A DNA stretch of 64,000 nt from Cytophagales bacterium Alg240-R148 (GTDB taxonomy: Bacteria; Bacteroidota; Bacteroidia; Cytophagales; Cyclobacteriaceae), in NCBI GenBank assembly GCA_900537185.1, contig LS999827.1, positions 315,001-379,000 on the forward strand, written 5' to 3'. This document shows, piece by piece, positions 45,664 through 55,783 of this stretch. Numbering within the stretch: the stretch's first letter is position 1; each line of letters starts with the position of its first letter. The notes beneath the pieces are model-generated. The model ran no database searches and was not told the DNA's origin. It saw nothing but the letters and a program-made list of their open reading frames with translations. The translations under genes and the position numbers were made by a program.

Positions 45664-46410
45664 TTAAGTAAGCATCCCACCATCTACTTGAATGGTTTGC
45701 CCCGTTATATAGGCCGACATATCAGATCCCAAAAAGACTGTTAAATTCGCAACATCTTCTGCGGTGCCCCCTCTTTTTAATGGAATGGCATCTCTCCAAG
45801 ATTGAACTGTTTTTTCATCCAACGCATCCGTCATTTCCGTTTCAATAAACCCGGGTGCAATGGCATTGGCTCTAATCCCTCTTGATCCCAATTCCAAGGC
45901 AATGGACTTTGTAAAGCCAATGATTCCAGATTTGGAAGCAGCATAGTTGGCCTGTCCGGCGTTTCCTTTTACCCCAACTACCGACGACATGTTTACAATT
46001 GACCCACTTCTTTGTTTCATAAAAGTTCTACAAGCAGCTTTGACCGTATTAAAACACGATTTCAAGTTAACGTTAATCACTTGGTCCCACATTTCCTCGT
46101 TCATGCGCATAAGCAAGTTGTCTTTGGTAATCCCTGCGTTGTTCACCAAAATATCCAACGAACCAAAATCGGCAACAACACCATTTATTAATGCTTCAGC
46201 TGCAGCAAAATCGGAAGCATCAGAGCGGTACCCTTTTGCTTTTACACCTTTGGCAGACAATTCTTTTTCCAATGCCTCGCCTTTTTCAACACTTGATAAA
46301 TAGGTAAAGGCCACATTAGCGCCTTGTTCTGCATACGCCATGGCTATGGCTTTTCCTATACCTTTTGAAGCACCCGTGATCAGTGCGTTTTTTCCTTCTA
46401 AAAGTTTCAT
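45664..46410 (-). CDS. fabG: 3-oxoacyl-[acyl-carrier-protein] reductase FabG
   Basis: 248 residues. SDR loop TGASKGIGKAIA at residues 12-23, NNAGITKDNLLMRM, catalytic SSVVGVKGNAGQANYAASK (S, Y, K), PGFIETEMTD and GQTIQVDGGML. These are the classical features of NADPH-dependent FabG of fatty acid synthesis. It stands alone with its own promoter and terminator; other fab genes are not near. Divergent from lpd. Confidence 0.95.
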   Translation of the reverse strand: MKLLEGKNALITGASKGIGKAIAMAYAEQGANVAFTYLSSVEKGEALEKELSAKGVKAKGYRSDASDFAAAEALINGVVADFGSLDILVNNAGITKDNLLMRMNEEMWDQVINVNLKSCFNTVKAACRTFMKQRSGSIVNMSSVVGVKGNAGQANYAASKSGIIGFTKSIALELGSRGIRANAIAPGFIETEMTDALDEKTVQSWRDAIPLKRGGTAEDVANLTVFLGSDMSAYITGQTIQVDGGMLT

Positions 46411-46451
46411 GAAGTGAAAGTTTTGGTTAATCGTTTTTTAATTTCTGATGC

Positions 46452-46459
46452 CAAATTTA
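46452..46459 (-). promoter_or_regulatory. -7 element for fabG
   Basis: The minus strand reads TAAATTTG, 42 bases before the fabG ATG at 46410. Together with the element for lpd it fits two diverging promoters in a 220-base gap. Confidence 0.5.
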
Positions 46460-46577
46460 AAACATTTGCAGGATTCAAAACTATATTGAACAGAAATCTT
46501 AACAAAAGACATCAATTTTATTGATAATTCTGTTTGGGAATGATATGAATCAGATTTTTTTGTACGCACTTTTCCCT

Positions 46578-46585
46578 TAAATTTG
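46578..46585 (+). promoter_or_regulatory. -7 element for lpd
   Basis: TAAATTTG at 46578-46585, with TTTG at 46559-46562 upstream (15 bases between them, somewhat short for -33). The lpd ATG is at 46631, giving a leader of about 40 bases. Confidence 0.5.
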
Positions 46586-46630
46586 CATTGGAATAAAATT
46601 AGTATCAAAATATAAAACGCACGAATCAAT

Positions 46631-48025
46631 ATGTCTGCAAAATATGATCTTATAGTTATAGGCAGTGGCCCTGGAGGGTATGTAGCTGCCATCAGAGCTT
46701 CTCAATTAGGGTTGAAGGTTGGAATTGTTGAAAAAGCCGAAATTGGAGGCATCTGTTTGAACTGGGGATGTATCCCGACCAAAGCGTTGTTAAAAAGTGC
46801 CAACGTATTTGAATACATGCAGCATGCGGAAGACTACGGTATTACCGTTAAAGATGCTTCAGCAGATTTTGGTAGTATTGTTAAAAGAAGCAGAGGCGTT
46901 GCCGACGGGATGAGTAAAGGTGTTCAATTCTTAATGAAGAAAAATAAGATTGAACAATTAACAGGTTTTGGAAAACTAAAACCAGGGAAACTAGTAGAAG
47001 TTACAGACGACAAAGGAGGGAAAACAGACTACAGTGCGGAGCACATTATTGTTGCCACGGGAGGAAGATCAAGAGAATTACCTACTATGCCTATTGACGG
47101 CAAAAAAATAATTGGGTACAGAGAAGCAATGACTCTAAAAGAACGCCCTAAAAAAATGGTTATTGTTGGCTCTGGAGCAATTGGAGTTGAATTTGCCTAT
47201 TTCTACAACACATTGGGAACGGATGTAACAATTGTAGAATACATGCCGAACATTGTGCCTGTCGAAGATGAAGATGTTTCTAAACAATTGGGCCGTACTT
47301 TTAAAAAGAACGGTATGAACATCATGACCAACGCAGAAGTAACCAATGTGGATACCAAAGGCAAAGGTTGCAAAGTGACCGTTAAAACTAAAAAAGGCGA
47401 AGAAATTTTGGAGTGCGATGTGGTACTTTCAGCAGTAGGGGTGTCCACTAACATTGAAGGCATTGGCTTAGAAGATGTTGGTGTTGCCACTGACAAAGGC
47501 AAAGTATTGGTGGATGATTATTATAAAACCAATATACCTGGTATTTATGCCATTGGCGATATTGTGCCGGGCCAAGCTTTAGCCCATGTTGCTTCTGCCG
47601 AAGGCATCATTTGCGTAGAAAAAATAGCCGGACACAACCCAGAACCGCTGGATTACAACAACATACCTGGATGTACTTATTGCAGCCCGGAGATTGCATC
47701 TGTTGGGTATACAGAAAAAGCGGCTAAAGAGGCAGGGTTTGACATCAAAGTTGGGAAATTCCCTTTCTCTGCATCGGGCAAGGCAAGTGCTGCCGGTTCT
47801 AAAGACGGTTTTGTTAAAGTTATTTACGATGCCAAATACGGCGAATGGCTTGGTGCTCATTTAATTGGAGCCAATGTAACCGAAATGATTGCAGAGGTAG
47901 TTGCTGCAAGAAAACTTGAAACTACAGGACATGAAATCATCAAAACGGTACATCCGCATCCAACAATGTCAGAAGCCATTATGGAAGCCACCGCTGCCGC
48001 TTACGATGAAGTAATTCATTTATAA
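46631..48025 (+). CDS. lpdA: Dihydrolipoyl dehydrogenase (E3)
   Basis: 464 residues. FAD loop IVIGSGPGGYVAAIRA at residues 8-23, redox disulfide GGICLNWGCIPTKA (C42 and C47), NAD loop VGSGAIGVEFAYFY, YAIGDIVPG and the C-terminal catalytic HPHPTMSEAIMEA. E3 reoxidises the lipoyl domains of pyruvate, 2-oxoglutarate and branched-chain complexes and of the glycine cleavage H protein. E1/E2 genes are not adjacent. gcvP at 59 kb could be a functional partner. A terminator follows. Confidence 0.96.
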   Translation: MSAKYDLIVIGSGPGGYVAAIRASQLGLKVGIVEKAEIGGICLNWGCIPTKALLKSANVFEYMQHAEDYGITVKDASADFGSIVKRSRGVADGMSKGVQFLMKKNKIEQLTGFGKLKPGKLVEVTDDKGGKTDYSAEHIIVATGGRSRELPTMPIDGKKIIGYREAMTLKERPKKMVIVGSGAIGVEFAYFYNTLGTDVTIVEYMPNIVPVEDEDVSKQLGRTFKKNGMNIMTNAEVTNVDTKGKGCKVTVKTKKGEEILECDVVLSAVGVSTNIEGIGLEDVGVATDKGKVLVDDYYKTNIPGIYAIGDIVPGQALAHVASAEGIICVEKIAGHNPEPLDYNNIPGCTYCSPEIASVGYTEKAAKEAGFDIKVGKFPFSASGKASAAGSKDGFVKVIYDAKYGEWLGAHLIGANVTEMIAEVVAARKLETTGHEIIKTVHPHPTMSEAIMEATAAAYDEVIHL

Positions 48026-48030
48026 CAATA

Positions 48031-48058
48031 AAAAAGGGAGCTAGAAGCTCCCTTTTTT
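48031..48058. terminator. Bidirectional terminator between lpd and LytTR pair 3
   Basis: AAAAAGGGAGCT (48031-48042) with AGCTCCCTTTTTT (48046-48058), flanked by A and T runs, between two convergent stops at 48025 and 48060. Confidence 0.88.
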
Positions 48059-48059
48059 A

Positions 48060-48767
48060 TTACAAGCCTTTTCCTTTTACCCGATCTACAAAAGCTTGCT
48101 TGTAGTGCCTTCCTATTGGGATTGTGTTTTTTTCTATTTCTATTTCTGAAGAAGTGTAGGTGTTAATGTTTTCCATATTCACCACAAAAGATTTATGCAC
48201 TCTCAAAAAGCTACTAATTGGCAGGCGCGCCGCCGTATAAGAAAGGGTCATGTAAGAAATGTACACCTTCGCTTTAGTCACTACTTTAACATAGTCTTTT
48301 ATACTTTCTACAAAAAGGATTTCTCGCAAAGGAATTTTAACCATTTTCTTATCTACTTTAATGTAAACATAGGGTTCATCCGATTGGTCAAGCTGTTTTG
48401 AATCCGCGCTTTCCTTGGTTGGCATTTCTATTTTTGATAATGCTTTTAAAAACCGATCAAAAGAGACAGGTTTCAATAGATAATCTACAGCGTTCAACTC
48501 AAACCCATCCAATGCAAATTCTCTGTAAGCAGTTGTAAAAATCACTTTGGGAGGGTTGGACAATCCCTTTATAAATTCCAACCCTGTTATTTCCGGCATT
48601 TGGATGTCCATAAAAAGCAGGTCAATTGGTTGCTTTTGCAAAGCATTAAAAGCGCCAACCGCATGGTGCCCAACATATTCTACTGAATACCCTTCGAGTT
48701 TATTCAAATAAGCTACAATTACAGCAGCGGCCAGAGGTTCATCGTCAATTACAGCACAGCGCATCAT
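48060..48767 (-). CDS. LytTR-family response regulator (pair 3)
   Basis: 235 residues starting MMRCAVIDDEP. Receiver: DDEP, phospho-acceptor LLFMDIQMPE, TTAYREFALDG, LLKPVSFDRFLKA. LytTR: FVESIKDYVKVV, YISYMTLSYTAARLPISSFLRVHKSFVVN and PIGRHYK. The gap to the kinase stop is one base. High similarity to pair 2 (YIESLKDYVRV, RIHRSYLVN) suggests duplication. Confidence 0.94.
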   Translation of the reverse strand: MMRCAVIDDEPLAAAVIVAYLNKLEGYSVEYVGHHAVGAFNALQKQPIDLLFMDIQMPEITGLEFIKGLSNPPKVIFTTAYREFALDGFELNAVDYLLKPVSFDRFLKALSKIEMPTKESADSKQLDQSDEPYVYIKVDKKMVKIPLREILFVESIKDYVKVVTKAKVYISYMTLSYTAARLPISSFLRVHKSFVVNMENINTYTSSEIEIEKNTIPIGRHYKQAFVDRVKGKGL

Positions 48768-48768
48768 A

Positions 48769-49815
48769 TTAAGTGATTTTTGATAATGGTAATTCTAATT
48801 TAACCAAAAATGTATTCCCATTTTTATGTTTTTCAAACACAAAATTATTAGGGTATTGGAGCTGCAAACGACTTACCACATTGTTGATTCCAATTCCTTG
48901 CCGGTACCCTCCTTTTTGCTCTTGGACATTCGGGTTGCTGGAATTTTCTACTACTAAGTGCAACCGTTCTTCAACGACATCTATGAGTACTACAATCCAG
49001 GGTTGGTCAATGGAGGTGCTAGCCCCATGTTTGAACGCGTTTTCAACAAAAGGAAGTAACAATAGCGGGGCAATTTGATACCCTTCTATTGCTCCAACTA
49101 CCTTGAACTGAATGTCGATGGCGTGGTAGCGCATTTGCTCTAACGCAATGTAATCTTCGAGGAGTTTTATTTCTTTTGAAAGTAAGACCTTTTCAGAATT
49201 GCATTCGTATAAAACATAATTTAAAAGAGAAGATAATTGCAGCAATGCCTTTGGTGTATTGTCTGATTTGGTTAAAGAAAGAGAATAAATGTTGTTAATG
49301 GTATTGAATAAAAAATGCGGATGCACTTGGGCCTTTAACAGGCGCAATTCTGAACTTACCTTTTCTCGTTTTAATTGTTCTGCTAACAACTGGTTGTCAA
49401 ACCAAGATTTTGCGAAATAAACGGCGGTACCAAAGCCTACTACAGGATAAATATAAACCAAGCCGCTAAACAACCTGCTTTTATTCCAAAAATCAGTGGT
49501 GTAAGTGCCTTCTTCATAGAGCAAAGGGAATACGACGAATAAGTCTTCTAAGCGCCTCAATAGCCCTACCAAAACAATAGCGGCAATTAAAAACACAAAA
49601 AACAAGGTGAATTTTTTCTTTAATAAAAACCTCGGGATCAGAAAATATATCATCCCGTACAAAGCCAGCATTTTTAACGGAAGCTCTATTAGCTCTACAA
49701 CAATGCGCTGCTCCAAACTTCCTTTGTAAAACTGAACGACAAACAATCTAATGCCTACATAAACCAGCCAAAACAGGAGGTGCGCTATATAAATCTGCTT
49801 GTTTTTCTGTTGCAT
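48769..49815 (-). CDS. LytS/YehU-type sensor histidine kinase (pair 3)
   Basis: 348 residues from the ATG at 49815, giving MQQKNKQIYIAHLLFWLVY. Frames upstream to 49926 add a charged, non-membrane segment and are disfavoured; a minus-strand TAATTTTG (49835-49828) just upstream also suits the shorter start. Four hydrophobic segments in the first 145 residues, then HPHFLFNTINNIYSLSL with the acceptor His, LLPFVENAFKHG and GIGINNVVSRLQLQYP. Same layout as pair 2. Single operon with the regulator. Confidence 0.9.
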   Translation of the reverse strand: MQQKNKQIYIAHLLFWLVYVGIRLFVVQFYKGSLEQRIVVELIELPLKMLALYGMIYFLIPRFLLKKKFTLFFVFLIAAIVLVGLLRRLEDLFVVFPLLYEEGTYTTDFWNKSRLFSGLVYIYPVVGFGTAVYFAKSWFDNQLLAEQLKREKVSSELRLLKAQVHPHFLFNTINNIYSLSLTKSDNTPKALLQLSSLLNYVLYECNSEKVLLSKEIKLLEDYIALEQMRYHAIDIQFKVVGAIEGYQIAPLLLLPFVENAFKHGASTSIDQPWIVVLIDVVEERLHLVVENSSNPNVQEQKGGYRQGIGINNVVSRLQLQYPNNFVFEKHKNGNTFLVKLELPLSKIT

Positions 49816-50021
49816 AGCTGCAAATAACAAAATTATTATGGGCATTCTATCGCTCCACCAGATTTTTCGCCGAGCCAGCTTGGGAAGCCACTCAACACCT
49901 CCAATGTAATCCTGTCTGGCATACATCGTGTCTTTGATTCCGATGGCCGTGTCAATTGTGTTGTTGGACTAAAACCAACACCCATCGGGTAACAGCATCG
50001 TTTGTATAAAAAAAAGAACAA

Positions 50022-51107
50022 ATGAAAAATCTACTTTTAAGCAGTGCGTTGGTGGTGGCTTCGGTTTTTAACCCTCTACAAGCACAATACCACGTGTTAG
50101 AACTGCCGCAAGCGAGCCCGATGGTTACAGAGACGCAAAAATTGGGAATAACAGCTATCACCGTTAACTATTCGAGCCCTTCCGTAAAAAACAGAAAAAT
50201 TTGGGGAGAGGTAGTCCCTATGAATGGACAGCCGATTCCTTGGCGTGCTGGAGCCAATTTAAACTCCACCATAGAATTCAGTACCGATGTGCACATAAAG
50301 GGCAATAAATTGGGTGCTGGCCGATACGGAATACAAACCATTCCTAGGGAGGGCGAATGGACCATAATCTTCACAAATAATGACAATTTATGGGGCAGTT
50401 ATTATTACGATTCTTTAAAAGACGATGCCTTGAGAATCCAAGTTAAGCCCATAAAAAAAGCACATACGGAATGGCTGCAATATAACTTCATAGATAGAAC
50501 CGAAAAGAGTATCACCCTAGCTTTAGAGTGGGAAAAATTAAGCATTCCCATTCCAATAGAAATTGATTTAAACGAAACAGTGGTGGCCCACTTTCGGTAC
50601 CAGTTGCGTGGACAACAGAATATGTCGTGGGGTGCTTGGGATGCTGCCGCTGCTTGGTGCTTGGCAAATGACACCCACCTAGAAGAGGCATTGTCATGGG
50701 CAAACCGCTCCATCCGGGGTGGGTACGGTGGTTTTAGAGCAGATAAAAACTTTACAAATATGCAAACTAAAGCATTAATTCTAGAAAAACTCAATAGAAA
50801 GATGGAAGCCAAAGAAGTTATGAAAGAGGCGGTTCCATTGGGCCAAGCCTATGATTTGTACAGCTATGCTGCGCGGCTTTCAGAAGCCGGAGACTTAGCT
50901 GAAGCTTTAAGAATACATGCGTTTAACGTGGATAAATTCCCAGAGGTATGGTTCACCTACCTGGGCTATGCAAGGACCTTGAAGAAGACCGGTAACAGTA
51001 AAAAAGCAATCAAGCAATTAGAAAAATGTAAAGCAAATGCTCCTGACAACAGAAAAGAATGGATCGATGGCATGATAGACAAAACCCGCAAGGGTGAGGA
51101 AATCTAA
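50022..51107 (+). CDS. DUF2911 secreted protein with TPR-like C-terminus
   Basis: 361 residues. Signal peptide MKNLLLSSALVVASVFNPLQAQ. DUF2911 signature: SPSVKNRKIWGEVVPMNGQPIPWRAGANLNSTIEFSTDV, with KLGAGRYGIQTIP. The C-terminal 130 residues form helical repeats (ALSWANRSIRGGYGGF, KALILEKLNRKMEAKEV, FTYLGYARTLKKTGNSKKAIKQLEKC) typical of TPRs. This family is common in Bacteroidota, periplasmic or outer-membrane associated, of unknown function. Confidence 0.88.
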   Translation: MKNLLLSSALVVASVFNPLQAQYHVLELPQASPMVTETQKLGITAITVNYSSPSVKNRKIWGEVVPMNGQPIPWRAGANLNSTIEFSTDVHIKGNKLGAGRYGIQTIPREGEWTIIFTNNDNLWGSYYYDSLKDDALRIQVKPIKKAHTEWLQYNFIDRTEKSITLALEWEKLSIPIPIEIDLNETVVAHFRYQLRGQQNMSWGAWDAAAAWCLANDTHLEEALSWANRSIRGGYGGFRADKNFTNMQTKALILEKLNRKMEAKEVMKEAVPLGQAYDLYSYAARLSEAGDLAEALRIHAFNVDKFPEVWFTYLGYARTLKKTGNSKKAIKQLEKCKANAPDNRKEWIDGMIDKTRKGEEI

Positions 51108-51117
51108 CAATTATAAA

Positions 51118-51141
51118 AGGAGGAGGGTTGCCCCTCCTCCT
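51118..51141 (-). terminator. Hairpin between the DUF2911 gene and the permease gene
   Basis: AGGAGGAGGG (51118-51127) with CCCTCCTCCT (51132-51141). The minus-strand side has a TTTTATAATT tail, so it fits best as the terminator of the permease gene ending at 51148. Confidence 0.65.
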
Positions 51142-51147
51142 ACAACA

Positions 51148-53580
51148 TTATTCATCTTTTAAAGACTTAACGGGGTTAACAATCGCAGCTTTGATGGACT
51201 GAAAACTTATGGTAAGCCAGGCTATCCCTAAAGCGGCTGCACCACTAATAGCAAACAGCCAAGGACTAATTTCTACTCTATAGGCAAAATTGCCCAACCA
51301 CTTATCCATAGCAAAATACGCTGCTGGGGCCGCGATTACAAAGGCTATTATAACAAGCCTTGTAAAACTTAAAGAAAGCAGGTAAACAATGCTTCCTACA
51401 CTTGCCCCCAATACTTTTCTAACACCAATTTCTTTTGTTTTAAGGCTAGCGGTATAGGCGGACAAACCAAATAATCCGACACAAGCAATAAAAATTGCAA
51501 GAGAAGCGAAAACTGCTAAAATTTTACCCGAATTGGCTTCTGCCGCATATTGCGCCTGAAGTTGTTCGTCTAAAAAGTTGAATTTAAACAACTGCCCATT
51601 GCTCTGTTCGGCCCATTTTTTTTCAATTTTTGCTACATCCGACATCAATTGGTCTGAATTCAACCTAATGGATACAAAACCAACCCCTCCTTGTGCCCCA
51701 TTTTCTGTACTGTATAAAGTAAATGGACTTATATTGTCTTTCAAAGATTGGAAATGAAAATCTTCCACTACCCCTACCACTGTAAACTCTACAGGCTCAT
51801 TGTTCTGGTTGTTTTGAATTAATTTCGTTCCTACCGGATCTTTAATACCTAAAGTTGCTACTGCACTCTCATTCAAAATAATATTTAATGAATCGTTAAA
51901 AGCTTCACCAAACCACCTTCCTTCCTTCAATCCTAGCCCCATAGTTTCTGCATAGCGATCTGAGATGGTCATTCCTTTAACTGTTAACACATCGGCGCTT
52001 CCTTTTAATTGGAATTGAGCTCCAAACATAAAATTGCCAGGCACAGAACCGGAACCCGCTGCCTCCACCACAAAAGACTCTCTTCTAAGCTCTTTTATAA
52101 AACTATCCAGGTTTTCGTTTAAGGCAAAGGCCCGTTCTACCACCATGACTTTGTCTTTGTTATAACCGAGCCCTACATTTTGAATGTAGCGCATTTGGTC
52201 GAGCACCACCAAGGTACCCGTTATTAACACAATCGAAATGCTAAATTGAAAAACAACCAATCCATTTCTCAACCATGCACCAGAAGTATTGTGCTGCATC
52301 TTGCCTTTCATTACTTGAATGGTGTTATACGAAGACAATACAAAAGCAGGGTAAATACCGGCCAAAACTCCTACTAAAACAGCAAATGAAAACAATGAAA
52401 CCACTAACACAACATTGGTCATATCCAAAGCCAAACTTTTTTGAGCCAATTGATTGAAAGCCGGTAACACCAAAAACACAAATAATATTGAAAGCAAAAC
52501 GGATATCACACTCAATAGAATGGATTCTGTTAAAAATTGAAACACGAGTTGCTTTTTATCGGAACCTAAGGATTTCCGCACCCCCACTTCTTTTGCCCTT
52601 TCTGCAGAGCGGGCCGTAGCCAAGTTCATGAAATTAATACACGCTATTAACAATATTAAAACCGCAATGGAAATGAAAATGTAGACATACGTAAGGTTGC
52701 CTCCTGGTTTTATTTTGGCTTCAATGTTGGTAGGGTCCAAGTGTATGTCAGTTAGCGGTTGTAGGAAATAACGGTATCCGTTGCCGGCTGCTGCATATTC
52801 TTCATAAGAAATGCCTAAATTTTGCTCCAACTGAGGGGCAGCATAATCCAAGACCATTTGAGGGAATTTACTTTCCAAAACTTGCGGATTGGCATTGTCT
52901 TCCAATTCTAAATACATGTGGGTAGAAAAAGAAAAATAATTGGGTTGTTTGAAGAATGGAAAAAGGTTAATAGAACCCAAAAAGTCAAAATCAAAATGGG
53001 AATTATCCGGAATGTCCGCCAGAACACCAGCTACAGTAAAGGTGCCAAAATCGGTTTGGAGTGTTTTGCCCATCGGGTCTTCGTCTCCAAAATATTTTTT
53101 GGCCGTGGATACCGTCAGCAATATTTCTGTGCCATTTTTCAATGCAGTTGAAGGATCGCCCTTAAGCATTTCAAATTCAAAAATTTCTAAAAAAGACGAA
53201 TCTGCTAACATCATCCCAGATTCTTCAAAAGAAACTTTTTCACCATTTTCCTTTTCATAAGTGACCAGTATTTCGTTGCCATTCCCAAAAAGCCTGGCCA
53301 CTTTTTTCACTTCTGGAAAATCTTTGTTCATTATTTCTGAAAAAGAATGCGGCACCAATGCATAGTTCGTGGAATGCGCAGGGTACTTTCTTTCTAAGGC
53401 CAGTTTGTAAATATTTTCCTTGTTCTTATGAAAATCGTCATAAGAAAATTCATCTTGGATAAACATGGCAATTAAAAAACAACTCGCTAGCCCAATAGAC
53501 AATCCTGCGATGTTTATTATGGCAAAAATCCGTTGTTTTACAATGCTCCTAAAAGCGGTTTTTAAGTAGTTTTTTATCAT
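51148..53580 (-). CDS. MacB/FtsX-type ABC transporter permease
   Basis: 810 residues. An N-terminal membrane helix (IINIAGLSIGLASCFLIAMFI) is followed by a large extracytoplasmic MacB_PCD domain (roughly residues 45-270), then FtsX membrane helices with NFMNLATARSAERAKEVGVRKSLGSDKKQLV, a second periplasmic domain, and a second FtsX core with ACVGLFGLSAYTASLKTKEIGVRKVLGASV near the C-terminus. The family moves substrates or lipoproteins by mechanotransmission with an ATPase. No ATPase gene is adjacent, which is usual for this Bacteroidota subfamily. Confidence 0.94.
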   Translation of the reverse strand: MIKNYLKTAFRSIVKQRIFAIINIAGLSIGLASCFLIAMFIQDEFSYDDFHKNKENIYKLALERKYPAHSTNYALVPHSFSEIMNKDFPEVKKVARLFGNGNEILVTYEKENGEKVSFEESGMMLADSSFLEIFEFEMLKGDPSTALKNGTEILLTVSTAKKYFGDEDPMGKTLQTDFGTFTVAGVLADIPDNSHFDFDFLGSINLFPFFKQPNYFSFSTHMYLELEDNANPQVLESKFPQMVLDYAAPQLEQNLGISYEEYAAAGNGYRYFLQPLTDIHLDPTNIEAKIKPGGNLTYVYIFISIAVLILLIACINFMNLATARSAERAKEVGVRKSLGSDKKQLVFQFLTESILLSVISVLLSILFVFLVLPAFNQLAQKSLALDMTNVVLVVSLFSFAVLVGVLAGIYPAFVLSSYNTIQVMKGKMQHNTSGAWLRNGLVVFQFSISIVLITGTLVVLDQMRYIQNVGLGYNKDKVMVVERAFALNENLDSFIKELRRESFVVEAAGSGSVPGNFMFGAQFQLKGSADVLTVKGMTISDRYAETMGLGLKEGRWFGEAFNDSLNIILNESAVATLGIKDPVGTKLIQNNQNNEPVEFTVVGVVEDFHFQSLKDNISPFTLYSTENGAQGGVGFVSIRLNSDQLMSDVAKIEKKWAEQSNGQLFKFNFLDEQLQAQYAAEANSGKILAVFASLAIFIACVGLFGLSAYTASLKTKEIGVRKVLGASVGSIVYLLSLSFTRLVIIAFVIAAPAAYFAMDKWLGNFAYRVEISPWLFAISGAAALGIAWLTISFQSIKAAIVNPVKSLKDE

Positions 53581-53743
53581 GATACTGTAGTTGGTCCATC
53601 CTTTAATTTACGGTTAAAATTGGTATTGGTTGGGTTACATATTACCGATTGTCTATATATACAGAAGTTAAAGAGCGTCTAAGCTACTCTGAAATAGTTT
53701 AATTGAACAGCAATAGCGCCTTTTAGTTGGTTTAATTCTTAGT

Positions 53744-55783
53744 ATGGCTTATAAGAATATAGTGTATATAGGGATCTTTTTATTGGTCCCGTTGAAAGTG
53801 TTGTTGGCTCAAAATATGGAGACGGTAGACAGTCTTAAAACTGAATTGTTGCATTCAAAAGATGATTCAACCAAGGCAGAACTTTACCTTTCTCTTTCCC
53901 ACAACTATCTCTTTAAACAAAATCAAATCGCGTTGGCGTATTCCGATTCGGCCTTTAACATTGCGCGCAAAAGGCCTGATTCTAGACAAAAAGTACGGAT
54001 CTATTTGAACCATACTGACAACCTTGGCCTAAACCGAATTGATTCAATGGCTTTTGTTATGTTGGACAAAGCAACCGACATGAACAAACGACTACCAAAA
54101 AAGGAACAAGTCTTAGGGTTTTTAGATTTTACCGCTGCACTTACCTATCAAAATAATTACGATTACCCAAAAGCATTGGTGCATTTTCAGAAAGCATTGG
54201 ACTATTTTGAATCCCAAGACTCTACTTATGCTTTGGTGGGGGCTGCCAACAATTGTTTGGGGGCCATGTACAATCAGATGTACGATTACGACAAAGCATT
54301 GGAGTATTTCAACAAGGCTTTGCCCATTGCACAAGAATTAAAGCACAAAATAGATGAAGCCAATATCCTTTTAAATATTGGAAACACCTACTATTCAAAA
54401 TCTTACGATGATACCTCTCGTTATTACTTCAAAAAAAGCTTAGAAATAAGCAGGGAAGAGAACGACCCATATGGGGAAACATTAGCACTAATTAATCTAG
54501 GCAACATTACTTCTGTTTCCGGAGCACCTGAAGAGGCTAGTAAACTGTATATATTGGCGCTTGAAAAAATTGATGAACATGGTTTTGTAGACCTTGCACA
54601 GCATATTTTATCCTCTTTGTCTTACAACTATTACAACGAAGAAAAATACGACAGTAGCATAATGTTTGCACAAAGGGCTAAGAGGATTGGTCTAAAACAA
54701 AATGATTATGAAGCAATCAGTTATGCTTTTAACCTAATATCTTATTGTTTGTACGAACAAGGCCAAACCAAAGAAGCCTTTGACACCTTGTCATATTCTT
54801 TTGTGTACAAAGACTCCTCTAATTTTAAAAATAAAATTAAAGAGATAGCAACGCTAGAGACCAAACACCAATACGAAAAAATCCTAGAGGAAGAACGACT
54901 AAAAGAAGAGGAAGAAGACAAGGCCCAGCAGAAAGACATTACGGAGTTAAAATCTATTTCCAATTATTTGATTATTGCGCTTTTGTTTGCGGTAATTTTA
55001 GTAACCATTCAAATAAGATCCAGAAAAAAAGAATTAAAACACATAAAAGAACTGAACAGCAAAAAGCAAGAAATTGAGATCCAAAAAATTCAACTAGAGT
55101 CACTGAATCAGGTGAAAAATAAGATTTTCTCTATTATTTCTCACGATTTAAAAGGACCTCTGAATTCCTTGTCTTCTGTTATGCACTTGATGCAGATGAA
55201 TGGGTTAAAAGAAGATGAATTTCAAAATTTATTATTGGAGCTAGAGAAAAAGTTAAATTCCAACACCAATTTATTGGATAACTTATTGCATTGGGCTAAG
55301 AGCCAAATGGAAGGAATTGTAATCAATTCGGACACCATCGATTTGAACCAACTCATCAACGATAATATTTTGTTGTTTGAAAGCGCTGCACTTTCAAAAT
55401 CCATTACAATAGAAAACCATTTGGGTTCCGAAAGGTATGTGATTGCAGATAAAGAGATGATCAAACTGGTGCTCCGAAACCTTATTTCAAATGCCATCAA
55501 GTTTTCTAAAGAAAATACAACCATCGAAATTACTGCGCATATTGACGACAATCGTGAAATTGTAGTGGCGGTGAAAGACCAAGGCAATGGTATTTCAAGC
55601 GAAATGAAAGCGCGGCTTTTTTCTTTGGAATTGCAAACAACTCCTGGTACCCACAATGAAGAGGGAACGGGGATTGGTCTGTTGCTGTGCAAAGACCTCA
55701 TTGTACGCAATGGAGGTGAAATCTGGGTCGATTCAGAAATTGGAAAGGGAAGCACATTCAGCTTTAAACTGAAGGCAGCTTAA
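53744..55783 (+). CDS. TPR-containing sensor histidine kinase
   Basis: 679 residues. Signal-like N-terminus (MAYKNIVYIGIFLLVPLKVLLAQ), then TPR units (for example YPKALVHFQKALDYFES, YDKALEYFNKALPIAQ, YYFKKSLEISREENDPY), one membrane helix (YLIIALLFAVILVTIQ), a coiled coil, the HisKA motif FSIISHDLKGPLNSLSSV with the acceptor His, and HATPase boxes NLISNAIKFSKEN, DQGNGISSEMKARLF and GTGIGLLLCKDLI. Periplasmic TPRs suggest sensing of a protein or cell-envelope state. No partner regulator is adjacent. It overlaps the convergent MscS gene by 4 bases at the 3' end. Confidence 0.94.
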   Translation: MAYKNIVYIGIFLLVPLKVLLAQNMETVDSLKTELLHSKDDSTKAELYLSLSHNYLFKQNQIALAYSDSAFNIARKRPDSRQKVRIYLNHTDNLGLNRIDSMAFVMLDKATDMNKRLPKKEQVLGFLDFTAALTYQNNYDYPKALVHFQKALDYFESQDSTYALVGAANNCLGAMYNQMYDYDKALEYFNKALPIAQELKHKIDEANILLNIGNTYYSKSYDDTSRYYFKKSLEISREENDPYGETLALINLGNITSVSGAPEEASKLYILALEKIDEHGFVDLAQHILSSLSYNYYNEEKYDSSIMFAQRAKRIGLKQNDYEAISYAFNLISYCLYEQGQTKEAFDTLSYSFVYKDSSNFKNKIKEIATLETKHQYEKILEEERLKEEEEDKAQQKDITELKSISNYLIIALLFAVILVTIQIRSRKKELKHIKELNSKKQEIEIQKIQLESLNQVKNKIFSIISHDLKGPLNSLSSVMHLMQMNGLKEDEFQNLLLELEKKLNSNTNLLDNLLHWAKSQMEGIVINSDTIDLNQLINDNILLFESAALSKSITIENHLGSERYVIADKEMIKLVLRNLISNAIKFSKENTTIEITAHIDDNREIVVAVKDQGNGISSEMKARLFSLELQTTPGTHNEEGTGIGLLLCKDLIVRNGGEIWVDSEIGKGSTFSFKLKAA